A stretch of DNA of 64,000 bases from Diphasiastrum complanatum (GCA_029204225.1 CM055104.1:50790132-50854131), one strand, 5' to 3'. Counted from the first letter of the stretch, positions 46,484-58,168 are shown. Program-made: numbers and translations. Notes: a model not told the origin generated them from the sequence alone.

Positions 46484-46879
46484 TTGCAAAATAAAAAGAG
46501 AAGAAAAGCAAAGTTACCAGTAGTCAACATAGGATTAGTTAATTACGGTGATGAAGGCCAACCAGAGATTCAAGTAGTAATTAATGGTTGCATCTTAGAT
46601 AATGTACCCATAGATTCCAGATCTAGTGTAAATATAATGACTGAAGAAACAGCATATGAATTAGGCATTCATCATAGAATAGCACCCACTTTAAGGCATT
46701 TAAGATTAGCCGATGCAACTAGAAGATCACCAATAGGAGAACTATCTCAGGTTACAGTTTATATTGGAGACCATAAGTTTCTTATGGATTTTATAATATT
46801 AAAAACTATGAGACAATCGTCATATAGAGTGTTATTAAGACGACCATGGCTCTATCAGGCCGATGTTATAACCCACTAG
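46484..46879 (+). pseudogene. First aspartic-protease domain of gypsy B
   Basis: The frame reads INGCILDNVPIDSRSSVNIM at the active site, where IDSGSS is expected. The Gly is changed to Arg (GGA to AGA). It goes on with YELGIHHR, LRLADATRRSPIGELSQVTV, the flap and FIILKTM, and ends LLRRPWLYQADVITH, where LLGRPW is usual (again GGA to AGA). Length and order fit a complete retropepsin domain. A TAG ends it at 46879. Confidence 0.87.
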
Positions 46880-46909
46880 AAGAAAAAGGAGATTACCTTC
46901 AGAGACCAG

Positions 46910-47480
46910 ATGGAGACACCGACAGGAAAAAGTCATAAAAGAATCTCCATATCATGGGAAAAAGATAAGTACGAAGGTGAGACACCTACATCTTCTTCGA
47001 GCTATACTTCGGAGGAAGAAGGGCTTCAGTCAGTAGGGATTGAGGAAGGGGAGAGGTTAGCTACATTAAGAATACTTGCATACAGTAATAGAGTAGAATA
47101 TGTAGATAGAGGAGATTGTGGAGTTCCAAAGATTAGTGCGATCATAGGAGATCAGACCATAGATAGAATACTAATAGACTCAGGATGTAGTATCAACCTA
47201 GTAACAAAAACAATGGTTAAAGAATTAGGATTAGAAAACCAGATATAGCCTATCACTTATCACGAAATCTGTTTAGCAGACGCAACTGCATGTATACCAG
47301 TAGGCGAGCTAAAAGGTATTAACGTAGTTATAGAGACAGAGACGTTTGTTATGAATTTCCTTGTATAAATCCAGTAGATACACCACCTTATTCGATATTA
47401 TTTGGAAGACCATGGTTATATCAAGTAGATGCTATTATAAATTGTTCTACCAAACAGATATTTTTTCTAGGTATTCTCAC
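46910..47480 (+). pseudogene. Second aspartic-protease domain of gypsy B
   Basis: After an acidic spacer a second complete domain follows: KISAIIGDQTIDRILIDSGC (active site DSG intact), SINLVTKTMVKELGLENQ, a TAG, then ICLADATACIPVGELKGINV and TFVMNF. After a frameshift it ends PYSILFGRPWLYQVDAII. The same landmarks as the first domain (LADAT..P.GEL, RPWLYQ.DAI) occur in the same order. It precedes the RT linker directly. Confidence 0.87.
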
Positions 47481-47506
47481 AGCCAGTCCAATAGGGGGGT
47501 CACCTT

Positions 47507-49260
47507 TTGAGATGGGGCGAGGAGTTAGCTAGACCTGCTGAATCATGGATCAATTTCATAGAATGCTATGAGATTGATGAGGAAGTAGACATATCGACAA
47601 CATCCGAGTCGAGAGAAGTTCTGGGTGGAACCAGAGCAAGTCTGACCGAGAGGATGGTAGATAAAACAAATTATGTAGAAATAGAAATTAATAAAGGTAA
47701 GACTTTGAATCTATATAAACACCAATCGGACCAAGAACGTGAAGAGTATATATTATTTCTTCAAAAATACCAAAATGTGTTTGCTTGGTCGATGGATAAT
47801 TTAATAGGTATACTAGTTAAATGGGGTGAACATAGAATAGATCTCATTCAGGGAACAATACCTGTTAATCAATATAGATTGAATCCAAACTCCTTATTAG
47901 TAAAAGACAAATTAGATAGATGTCTTTGAGCAGGTATTATATATCCTGTTCTAAGCAGTGAGTGGGTGTCACCAATAGTTATAGTACCTAAGAAGAAGAC
48001 GGGCAAGATTAGAGTTTGTCAGGATTTTAGAAAACTAAATGCTGCCACATCAAAAGATTATCATCATCTGTCGTATACAGATATCATTCTTGACCAAGTA
48101 GCTGGACATGAACGTTATAGTTTTTTAGATGGATTCTCAGGTTATAACCAAGTTTTTATAAAGGAGGAAGATAGATCCAAAACTACTTTCACCACTGATT
48201 GGGGGACGTACGCATATATGTGAATGCCCTTTGGTCTTTGTAATGCACCTGCCACATTCCAACGTATGATGACAAATATTTTTCAAAAAAATTTAAGAAA
48301 GTTTTTAGAAATTTTATGGATGACTTTTGTGTCTATTCATCAACTAAAAACCATTTAGATGCATTAGAGAAAACATTGAGAAGATGTCAAGAGACATCTC
48401 TTAAACTACATCCAGCTAAGTGTTACTTTGGGATGAAGGAAGGCATCCTTTTAGGGCATAAAATTTCGAAGGATGGTATACAAGCCGACATTGAAAAAAT
48501 AAAAATGATCTTAGAATTATTAGAACCAACCAATTTAAGAGAGCTTAGAGGTTTTCTAGGACATGTAGGTTACTATCGGAGGATAATTAAAGATTATGCT
48601 ATAATAGTAATTCCTTTAACAAGTTTACTAAAAATATCTGTTGAGTACCATTGGACACAGGACCATCAGCAAGCTTTTGATCAATTGAAACAGTCATTAG
48701 CAGAAGCCACTGGGGTTAGACCTCCAAATTGGGCTAAAAAGTTCCATGTATATGTAGACTTTTGTGATAGGTGTAGTGCTTAGTCAGAAAGATGACCAAA
48801 ATATAGATTATCCAATTTACTATGCGGGGAGGCAACTCGCTGCATCATAAAAGAATTATTCCACTACAGAGTGAGAAGCACTAGGGATGATTTATTCAGT
48901 AAAAAAATTTAGACATTACCTTTTAGGATACCCTTTGTTTTTCACGCAGATCATTATGCATTAAAACATTTAGTGAATAAATCTGATCTTTCGGGTAGAA
49001 TAGCTAGATGGGTATTATTATTAGATGAGTTTAATTATGAAGTAGAATTAAGAAGAGTCAAGGATCATCAAAATGCCGACTATATATCTCGCCTCCAAAC
49101 AAAAAATCAATTAGAACCCATTTCTGATGAATTTTCAAATGAAAATATAATGCGTATTCAATCAGAAACATCAATTTATAGGGATGTTATTAATTTTTTA
49201 CAGGACCAAATATATCCTGAACATTTTAGTAAACAGCGAAAAACTGTTTTTTTTTTCTAA
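47507..49260 (+). pseudogene. RT and RNase H of gypsy B
   Basis: Frame 47507-47929 is the linker (LYKHQSDQEREEYILFLQKY, GTIPVNQYRLNPNS). RT follows from 47966: MSPIVIVPKKKTGKIRVCQD, YSFLDGFSGYNQVFIKEEDR, then a stop inside the KMPFGL region. After a one-base loss near 48315 the active site MDDFCVYSS follows, and then CYFGMKEGILLGHKISKDG and FLGHVGYYRRIIKDY. RNase H starts near 48750 (HVYVDF), shifts frame twice, and continues with YYAGRQLAAS, KKFRHYLLGY, ADHYALKHLVNKSDLSGR and HQNADYISRL. It ends with IYRDVINFLQDQIYPEHF. Just after this, the residues VGPYTIVN near 49262 may be all that is left of an integrase tail. Confidence 0.9.
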
Positions 49261-49367
49261 GGTAGGACCTTACACGATTGTAAATAGTATATTCATTTCG
49301 TTATGAATACGCCTTCTGCTCCCCTCCTATTTGGGGGAGGCTGCATCCAAAACATGTCCCAAAGCCA

Positions 49368-51445
49368 GTGATACCAGTATTACAACCACTAGCTGTTCAA
49401 GCGCGAATTAAAGGTCTTCTTCAATTCAATCCATCAATAATTCTTACTAATTTATGTTATGAGCTGATCCGCAATTTGGGCGAAACAGAAGGACATATTT
49501 CCACAACCGTCCGCAATCAAGAGATTGTTATCTCAGAGGGGTTCTACTGTCGTGTCTTAGGATTGCCTATGGATGGCAGTATGCCAGTTACTAAACCAGA
49601 TTTCATTGCGGAGAGCAGAGCTTTTCAAGAAGAGGCTTATCTTGAGAAACGGGGATACAAACTCTCTTACATAAGAGACCCCAATCTCAAGAGCTTCGTT
49701 CGATTTGCTCTTGTTTCTATCTTCTTGCCAGAGCAAGAGTACACAATTTTAAATACCAATATGGGATATCTGTTGAGAGCTTTAAATGGAGAACAAATTG
49801 TCTTTAGACAGATTGCTTTCAAGCAATTTTGTAGATTAATAAAAGTCAATTCGTCCTCCAGGCTGGGTCAATAGATGGGCATTTTATATATGCATGCTGG
49901 TGTGCTGACAGTGTAGGAGGATATTAGGATTGCACCAGTACTACCAGAGCTAGCACCATCAATTGAGGTGGAATCCCATATGCAGACATCAAAGGCAACC
50001 ACCGTAGCAGCCACGGATGACTTCGCCATCATCCCAGTACACACCACTGTCCAGCAAAGAAGAGAATAGTAATGCGAAAGAGGAGGCGGAGGACACTGCT
50101 GATCAGGAGCATAATCAGGCTGAAATACCACAAGAGCCAGAACCACAAGGAGCAGAGCAGCTTTCTGATGACCAGCAGGGCAACGAAAGCGACGTCGAGG
50201 AACCAATCCTTGATGCCGAGTTATATCAAAAAGTTTTTGAAACACTACTACCAGATACTCGGGCAGCTATTGCGCAAGGACAAGATCAGGAGACGCGAAC
50301 AGATGAATCAACACCAGTAATGTCAGAAAAGGCCATCCAAACGGAGACCATATGCAGGCAGATCCTAAGAGATCAAGAAACACAGACTGAAACCAAGGAT
50401 GTTGTAGAGGTACAAGCTACTGAAGACCAACCTGAGGCGGTAGGCATCATTCCATACCAAGCCCAGGCGTCACCAAGTGGAGCAGTTGTAAAGAAAAACA
50501 AGATTGTCTACTCACTACTAAGGTCAGAATTTCAAACATTTCATCAAGAACTAACATTTTTTATTCCACCTTTTTGTAGTCCAGAACTCCAATGGAGAAT
50601 GCATTACCTTTTTTTACCTAAACTTTTTGGTTACACAAAAGAACAATGGGAGAAACCTTGGACTTTTTCTAACGTAAATACTTTATGGTCTAGACTAACT
50701 GTACATCAAAAAGAAATCATTGCCCTTGCCATTGTTCAGAACAAGTTCAATGTGCAAACTAACTATATTCATGTGGTCGCAGGATCCTTGTATATATACA
50801 TCTTAGAATACCTAAGAACATTTGAAAATAATATTTTTCCAACATTGGATGAGTATTTGAATAAGTTAGAATCAATTAACATTTTTGATGTGAAAGAAGT
50901 TGTTTCTAACTCTAAATCGAGTTACTCATCAGTTATTCCCAGATCTGTGAGAAATCTACACAGATTGGGAAACTAACTATTCTCGTTATTTGGAGGAAGT
51001 AAAATTAAATAATATACTTCGCTCCACTAACCCAATAACTAGACCATATTATACTTACATCCATGTAAATATTGCTTCTCTCATTTCGTATGCCCTCCTG
51101 TCTGTTCAACAGCTGTATATTAAAGACAAATTTCTCGAATATACATATGCTGCCCTTTCACTAACTGTCCCTTCTGCCGAGATGTCTGAAATCTTGACCG
51201 AGGATAGTTGGTATACACATCTTGTTAATAATACATTAATTGATAAACCCCTTGCACCAATCGGCAATCAAGGAATTGATGGTTATCCAAATTTGTCATT
51301 CCAAGAAGACTACAACCAGAGGAACAACTATTTCCTGGCAACAAAAGGATTGACATTGGAACAAGAAAATGAAGAAAATGAAGCCCGAGCCAAGGCTATT
51401 TTCCATAGCAAACCAACTAGCCGAAAGCGACAAAGAAGGACATAA
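49368..51445 (+). pseudogene. Extra ORF of gypsy B downstream of RNase H
   Basis: Three successive frames form one coding region of about 690 codons. Part 1 (49368-49874) is a globular domain: FNPSIILTNLCYELIRNLGE, EIVISEGFYCRVLGLPMDG, RGYKLSYIRDPNLKSFVRFA and MGYLLRALNGEQIVFRQI. Part 2 (50017-50470) is acidic and Gln/Glu-rich. Part 3 (50470-51445, one frameshift near 50980) is Trp/Tyr-rich (ELQWRMHYLFLPKLFGYTKE, YIYILEYLRTFENNIF, SVQQLYIKDKFLEYTY) and ends in a basic tail (SKPTSRKRQRRT). Parts 1 and 3 have counterparts in gypsy D. No transmembrane segment or catalytic motif is obvious. The position is that of the third ORF or env-like frame of Athila elements, but I cannot equate them. Confidence 0.75.
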
Positions 51446-51475
51446 ATCAGATTGTTTGCAAGCCGCTGCACAGTT

Positions 51476-51488
51476 GAGGAAGGGGATA
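51476..51488 (+). other. Polypurine tract of gypsy B
   Basis: GAGGAAGGGGATA directly precedes the 3' LTR. Confidence 0.8.
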
Positions 51489-52509
51489 TGTGGAGTCTTA
51501 TGATCTCACATTATCCAAATTTTGTCATATACTGTAAACATTTTCAATTTTCATATATATAAAATGTGCTATATTGCCTAAATACATGTAAAGGCCTATT
51601 TCGCACTTTGTAAATTCATATTTTTAGTAGAAGTTGCGACGTTCTAAAGGGACGCAATAGAAGTTCAGAACCGACATTTGACGGCTTGTAAGCGACATTG
51701 AGACTGAAGAACATTCCTATAAGGATAGCACTATGTGCCATTGTACATATGCATTTCTACGCAGAGCTGAGTATCAATAGAGAGCGAAGAGCAAGTTTTT
51801 ATAGCTTGAACATTCTTTCCTTCTGTTATCTCTCACAGAATTACTTCTTATCATTTGTGTGAACACACTCTGTATGATCTGTGACTGATTGTGATACTGT
51901 TCTGTTTGCGTCACACACATTTCTTAAGTTATATTGAATTTTAGTTACTCTAACATGGATTTTCAGGCGACACCAGCAAGTAATAATTCTGACTAATGTG
52001 TGCAGGGAATTAGCCGAAGCGGTTAAACATAACTTTTAGCAAAAATTCCTTCAACTCTGAATGAGCTATGTGTTTGGATAATGGGATTGATTAAGGCTCT
52101 GTCTTGTTTGCTTCATGCGATAAAAACTAATTCTCTATGTTTGATTAGGAAGAACTTTTAGCTGATGTGATTCTGATTGATGAATCTAGTTGCTAGTTGC
52201 TGTCAGTTCTGACTATTTTCCTGATGCCTGAAGAGCCTGAAAGATAAAGTAATTCTTACAATTACAGGCCTTGACCAAATCGTTTCGTCATTGGTGTTCC
52301 TGGATGCCAATTTACCCAAATATCTTTGGATAACCAGTTATGTCGTTGTAGTATTCATTGTGAACTTTATACACTCTAGTCTGTTTATCATCATACATAC
52401 ATTCACCATGCAAAAGATGAGATTATTCTCTCTCTTGGGGAACAATCAAACCTTTTATATTACGTAATTTATTGATTTTGTGGAAATCTATAACGACTAG
52501 GCCACCACA
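51489..52509 (+). repeat. 3' LTR of gypsy B
   Basis: About 1,021 bases, TGTGGAGTC...GGCCACCACA. It is followed by AAACA, the right-hand target duplication. Confidence 0.94.
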
Positions 52510-52514
52510 AAACA

Positions 52515-54790
52515 TAAGTTATGGAAGGTGTCTCTTGACATTCCACTAACTTGTGAGGCTCTTGGCCTTTCCTTAGCCTCCCCTCTTCTCATTGGCTTGT
52601 GAGGACATTCTCTAGTGCTTTGGAGGGAGTCATTTTCAATTTATACGAGAGATAGAGGGCACCCAAAGGGGGGAAAATTTTTGGTGCTGTTGCTTGCTTT
52701 TATTCCCTAGTGGAAGGCTAGAGAGAGCATTGTTTTGGCTTGCTTACTCTTGTAAGGATCACCATCTTTGGTATGGGACTTAGATGGGGATAGGATCTTG
52801 AGTATGCATGTGTTTGTGATGGTAGTGATTGTGGTGAAACAAGGGGGTGCTAGATAAGCTTGCTTGTGCATGGATCTAGCTATGGTTGGGTGGTGAATTC
52901 TTGAGGCCATTTGATTGTCTACTTTGGAGGGCTTTTTGGAGGCATTGGTGGACATCAACTCAAAAACTTGGAGGGCAGCTCTTTCTTGTTGTAAAAGTGG
53001 TATCAGAGCCTCTTCTAAAGTGGGAATGGTAAATTCTAAACCTCTTTTTTGGTTGCATAAAAATCTGCCATCAAATTGTTTTGATAATGTTATTGAAATA
53101 GCACCAATGTTTTGCTTCTAAAAATTGGTGTGCTTTTCAATAAGGCCTGGGTATTTTTGAAAGGGATTTTTAATTTTAGAATAGAACAGCTAGAAAGTAC
53201 ACATTTTCAATTTGATAGGTAGAGGTATTTGCAAGTTGAAAAGTAGGTTGAATTTAGAGGTGTTTCATGGTTGTTGTTTTTTTGTTTTGAAGTAGAGAAG
53301 TAGAAGTTTGGCTTTTTGTGGGCTGTCCACATCTATGGGCCCAACAAATAGTTGCCCAACTTCAACTTTCAAAAGTTTTTTTGAAGTTTGGTTTGTGAGT
53401 CACCAAATGTAGAGGGAGTTTTGGAAGGTTGTTGTTGCCTACACACTAAAATTTAGTGAGAAATCAACCCATCTTAGGCTAAAGCTACCTTTCATTTTGA
53501 TTTTTTGTATTTTTCATAGAACTTCAATCGACCTTCACAGAACTTCAGTGACCTTCACAAAACTTCAGAGACCTTCAAATCTGATTTTTAGGCTATTCTT
53601 ACCTTGGATTAAGAAAATAGACTAAAAATTTTGTTTTTCTTGTGAAGGGAAGTTTTTTTACATAGAAGGTGGGTTTAAGTTTGATATGGGTTTGTAAGCA
53701 AGCAACCCATCATAAACTAAATTTCCTTTCATTCTGGTTTTCTGGTTTTTTCACAAAACTTCAGTGGCCTTCAAATCCGATTTTTGATCTATTCTTACCT
53801 TGGATTAATAAGATAGACTAAAAAATTTGCTTTTGGTAAAGGAAAGTTTTTTTTAGAAGGTGGGTTTTTGTTAAGAGTTTGTGGATTCATTATATTCTGA
53901 ACGTTTGGTTTTAAAGAGAAAGAATTGCTCTCAACTCTTAAAAACAAATTTTAGTTCTCCATAATACATGCTAGAAACATAGATGAAATCATTTTGAAAG
54001 TTGGTACTTGTAAAATTAAATTTGCCATCAAATTTAGCAATGGTTCATTATGAGTGATGTTTTGGAAACTAAAAGAGGAACCCAACATGTGAATGAAAAC
54101 TTGGATAAGTTTTGAGTCATTTTCATGTGATTGAATCCAAAAAGTTTTGAGCTTTTTTTTGGGGAAAAGCTTGTAATAAGCTTGGAATGAGCTTGTGAAA
54201 AGAACATCCATTGTTTACACTATAGCATTCATAAGCCTATTGTCTTTTTCTAATCTTAGCTTTCTTTGTTGTTGCTTTGAATACTAGGATTACAATCAAG
54301 ACACTCCCATGGATCAATTAACCTCTGATTCTACTTTGATTTATCTAAACCCGATAGTGTGGCACAAGCCCTACAACTCCTCTACCAACAAATTCAAGAG
54401 ACAAACCAACAATTACATGAAACTAATTTGAAGAATCAAGCTCTTGAGTCTAAGTTGGTCAATCAACGAAAGCATGTAGTACCTCCTCCCGTTAAAGTTT
54501 ATAAAGGAAAAAAGAAAGAGAGGAGTCTACAAGTAGTAAATTCATGGCTTAATGTTTGGAATAAATATTTTGTCGTGAATATATTTTCTGAAAGTGAAAA
54601 ACTTTCCACCACTACTATGTTTTTGGATGGAAAGATTTAGTATGGTGGGAGGACTTAGTAGCCAAAGGAAAACAACCATTAACATGGGAGGCATTAGTAT
54701 TCAAGGAATACTTTCTTCTCTTGTTAGATGATTATGAACATTTTCGGGATTGATTATGACCAAAGGCCTTGATCAATTTATTCAAGATTT
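52515..54790 (+). mobile_element. Ty3/gypsy relic M: LTR end, primer site, leader, gag start
   Basis: A primer site TGGTATCAGAGCC (52998-53010) follows sequence that would be the end of an LTR. That LTR is interrupted by gypsy B, because removing B joins 43269 to 52515. A leader of about 1.3 kb contains repeated phrases (ACCTTCA.AGAACTTCAG around 53530-53580, and AAAGTTTTTTT followed by AGAAGGTGGGTTT twice). Gag begins near 54309. The initiator tRNA-Met primer site with a gypsy-type gag suggests a chromovirus-like element; this is an inference. Confidence 0.55.
54309..54790 (+). pseudogene. Gag N-terminal part of gypsy relic M
   Basis: ATGGATCAATTAACC at 54309 may be the start. The best frame (54359-54640) has a coiled stretch (LYQQIQETNQQLHETNLKNQ), then KERSLQVVNSWLNVWNKYFV and FSESEKLSTTTMFLDGK. 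After a break come WWEDLVAKGKQPLTWEAL-like residues, the signature of the retrotransposon gag domain. It fades at about 54790 before the miniature element. Confidence 0.68.
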
Positions 54791-54900
54791 CCATGAGTAT
54801 CTTAATCCTCTTTATAATGAAATACCTCCAAAGATACAAATGCTCATGTTCAATGGATGCTCGAAGAAACCATCCCAACACACATCAAGGTGGCAAGAAG

Positions 54901-55492
54901 TGTTGGAGGATGCAAGCTACACACAAAGCAGCTGCGTCCAAAAAGGCACCAAAAAGAGTGCATTCGTCCCAAAAGCAAATGGAGACTATAATAGAACTCA
55001 CATATAAGCTCATTGTAGACAATGTACCCTTGTCCCCTGGTACCAGTCCTTTTGGGGTCAAAGGGGAATGATGGCGGGTGGCTAGGCGGTGGGGATGGGA
55101 TCCTGCATGCGGCCCGCAGGCAGGCACGTCGCGCCACATCGTCTACTAGACTGCTTTTCGCTACCGACAAACTCTGAGTGGGTATCAGAGCAAGTGTTCT
55201 GGTCTTGAACGAGCAAGTAGGAGTTTCCTTCGCCTTGTGCTCGCTTGAGTGGGGGTGTTGGAGGATGCAAGCTACACACAAAGCAGGTGCGTCCAAAAAG
55301 GCACCAAAAAGAGTGCATTCATCCCATAAGCAAATGGAGACTATAACAGAACCCACATATAAACTCATTGTAGACAATGTACCCTTGTCCCCTGGTACCA
55401 GCCCTTTTGGGATCAAAGGGGAATGATGGCGGGTGGCTAGGCGGTGGGGATGAGATCCCACAGGCGCGCACGATGTGCCACATCGTCTACTG
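54901..55492 (+). mobile_element. TRIM-like miniature LTR element
   Basis: A direct repeat starts TGTTGGAGGATGCAAGC at 54901 and again at 55256. The first copy (about 278 bases) is followed by a primer site GGGTATCAGAGC (55180-55191), about 55 bases of spacer and a purine tract GAGTGGGGG (55247-55255). The second copy begins next and is cut at about 55492. Both copies share CCCTTGTCCCCTGGTACCAG and AATGATGGCGGGTGGCTAGG. No coding capacity. This fits a terminal-repeat retrotransposon in miniature. Confidence 0.78.
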
Positions 55493-55780
55493 GAGGGTGT
55501 GTGAGAATGAGAGACGAAAATAGTTCGAAAGAAAGACGAACACGAAAAAGAAGAAAACTCGAAACGAGAAATGAACTCGAACAGAATGTGTTCGTGCGCA
55601 GCGGAATGAGCTATATTACTTCTTCCCTAAACATGACTACGCCTATCAGAAAACGAACAGAACGTTAGTGATAGAAATCACGGTCGTTTTGATTACATAA
55701 CCAAACATTAACAAAAAAAAAAAAAAAACACCAGAAGAATAATTTGTCATGAACAACTAGACAAGTTAGTAGTCGCATAG
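55493..55780 (-). repeat. LTR fragment of the copia H family
   Basis: It aligns with 24424-24770 in the same plus-strand sense (GGAGGGTGTGTGAGAATGAG, GAATGAGCTATATTACTTC, GTTAGTGATAGAAATCACGG). It is therefore a minus-oriented LTR piece. Similarity is lost at about 55780. Confidence 0.78.
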
Positions 55781-56357
55781 CAATATGACACTAATCTGAA
55801 CGCAGCATAAGAGAGCTGTTATTAGATTAAGTACAGCAAAATGTACATGTCAACAATGCGATAAAGCACAAGATAATAGTGGACAAAACCGCGTGCTCTA
55901 CAAAGTTTAAGCAATCTGTAAATCAGGAATGAACCTGGTACTGACAATAAAGAATCAATGCGCAAGGGCATCTACTTCGTCTATCTCACAAACTTCTGAT
56001 ACGTGCTCTATATTATACACACACTTGGTTTCTCTCCCATCATTGAATACGCAAATGGTATTCAATATATATACATATCTTTATAGGTGTGCAGATAAAA
56101 AAAGAGTTAAAATAGCAACGATCGACTTATACATTGTTTTCTTATCTCGACGGCACCACATGTGCTTAGTTCTAGAATTATCAGGCCGTCTTTCTTTTAC
56201 GAGCCCTTTGAGTGCTTTTAAGTAACTTTATCTTTGTACTTGCTTATTACTTGAATATACAGTTTGTGGAGAGCAAATCTGTTGTCTTGTCTTATTGCAC
56301 TTGACATTGTGTTGTGGTGATTGATTCGGTCGGGTTTTTAAACTGTTTTCTTAACTT
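55781..56357 (+). repeat. Probable LTR end of copia I
   Basis: Sequence immediately left of the copia I primer site, with a TATATATACAT patch near 56070. The left boundary is not determinable because no second copy is present. Confidence 0.4.
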
Positions 56358-56358
56358 G

Positions 56359-57889
56359 ATATCAGAGCCCTTGGTGGCTACAATCACCAGACAAGAACAG
56401 AGAGTTGTGAATTCACGACGGTTTGTTGGCTAGGAAGCACAAAACCGAGTCTGTGGAGATTGGTGGAACGGCTTGAAACTGTAAAAAGGATTCAGAGACA
56501 GGGAATTGTCGGCTGAGTTAGAAAGCAAGCAAAGATTGAAACGGAAAAATTCTTCTAGAGGGTTGCTTGTTGGTTTGAATCTAGTCGAACATCGTTTGAA
56601 GAGCGGTTTGGTGCAGAAGATTGCTTGTTGTTGGGCAACCTCAGAGGGTAGGTAGCTGCTCAAAAAAATTCTCAAAAAGATCAAACAAAGTCCAAAGAAA
56701 GCTATTCTATGATGTCGTCATGACCTTGCTTTCTTTTCTTCCAAAGTCATATGAGCACTTTGTGAAGATGATATCCACACAACCCGACCTCACTCTTCAA
56801 AAGGTGATTGGTCACCTACTTCCAGAAGAAATGCGAAAAAAGACTAGCAGCCTGTCTGTCAAAGACAAATCCATGGCTCTATACACCAAGAAGAAAGACT
56901 AGTCCAAGGGCAAGAATCAAGTGCAGCAGCAACATCAGAAGCCTCATACTCAAGGTGAGAATAGTGGATCACAAAAGAAGCTTTTCTGCAAATATTGCAA
57001 GAGAGCCAATCACGACATCAAGGAGTGTCGTATCCGGATCTACAATGAGACGAAGAAGCAACAACAGCAGCAGCCAAACTCCTCCAGCATGGCATAATTC
57101 AAGGAGCAAGATACACATTTGTTAATGGCTTACATCAATATCAACGAAGACTATGATAGCTGATACTTGGACAGCGGTGCTACCCAACACATAACCTCTT
57201 GCAAGGAATGGTTTACCGAGTATGTAGCTTACAGCAGAGATTAATTCATCTACCTCAGAGATTTAAGCACCATACGCGTGGAAGGCAAAGGGACAGTTAA
57301 GATCACATTCAACAACGATCTATCTATGTGTGTTTCCAATGTCCTTCACGTTCCTCAGCTATCAAAGAACATGTTATTACTCTCTAAGATAACTGATGAG
57401 AGCTACATTGTCCCTTTCTCATCCGAGTAGTGTACAATATTCGAAGAAGATACTACTCTGACTACATGCACTAGAGTCAGAAATCTTTACGTACTCTCTA
57501 ATTCAGTTGCATTAGCTAGCATCTCTCATGAAAAAGTAAACGATAATGCTATTTTGTGGCATAGTCGATTTGGATACGTGAATACAAGCTCACTTTTCTA
57601 CATGCGTTGTAATAATTTAGTTGATGGATTGTATTTCCCTTCTTCATTAGATAGGAAATCTTTCTTTCATGAATCATGCATCTAAGGCAAACACTCTAGA
57701 AGCAAGTTTTCCAAATCACATTCCATCAAAACAAAGCATGTATTGGATCTTGTACATAGTGATCTTTGTGGTCCAATGCCAACTCCATCCTTAGGAGATG
57801 CAATCTAATTTGTCACTTTCATAGATGATTATTCTAGATGGTCTACAGTCATGTTCATTAAGCACAAATGTGATAGTAAGCTTGAAAGG
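56359..57889 (+). pseudogene. Copia element I: primer site, gag end, protease, integrase start
   Basis: A degenerate primer site TGATATCAGAGCC (56359-56371) is followed by a leader. Gag starts only at its second half (56690; DVVMTLLSFLPKSYEHFVKM, QPDLTLQKVIGHLLPEE). An intact knuckle CKYCKRANHDIKEC lies near 56990. The protease active site YLDSGATQHIT is near 57165. GAG-pre-integrase follows (LWHSRFGYVNTSSL), then the integrase start DLVHSDLCGPMPTP and FVTFIDDYSRWSTVMFI. It is cut at 57889 by the insertion of copia J. At least five in-frame stops occur. Confidence 0.87.
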
Positions 57890-58168
57890 TGATGTAGTCT
57901 GTATTGAATTAAACATATAAAAATTCAACTTTCAAATCGAGTCAACTGTTGAGTGTCGATTGTCAAGTCAATGCTGACTGTCGAGTCGATGTCAAGGATG
58001 TCAACTGTCGAGTCTACTTTTGCTCTAATTCGATTTTTCATGTATTTATGCAAACTGTCCGACTTTGCAAGTAAAATTGTAGACTGCTATAGAGAGTAGA
58101 TATTTACATAGTTCAAGAGTACTCAGAGGATGAATTCAAGTGAGTAGGAATAACATTAAATTCGAACA
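57890..58168 (-). repeat. 3' LTR of copia J
   Basis: TG...CA ends on the minus strand, directly after the purine tract. It contains repeated GTCGA words (CAACTGTTGAGTGTCGATTG, TGACTGTCGAGTCGATGTC). Confidence 0.75.

Larger units (their letters stand above)
43270..52509 (+). mobile_element. Ty3/gypsy element B (Tat/Athila-like), full length with LTRs
   Basis: 9.24 kb, bounded by LTRs of about 1,020 bases with TG...CA ends and by the direct repeat AAACA (43265-43269 and 52510-52514). Order: LTR, tRNA-Asp-type primer site, gag with three zinc knuckles, two aspartic-protease domains, RT, RNase H, an extra ORF, purine tract, LTR. The integrase core is absent. The LTRs differ at about fifty positions by eye (about 5%). 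Scattered stops and frameshifts are present in every gene. Confidence 0.95.

Noticed and set aside
49368-51445. Calling the extra ORF an envelope gene
   Set aside because: No signal peptide, cleavage site or transmembrane helix is evident. Its position alone is not enough.
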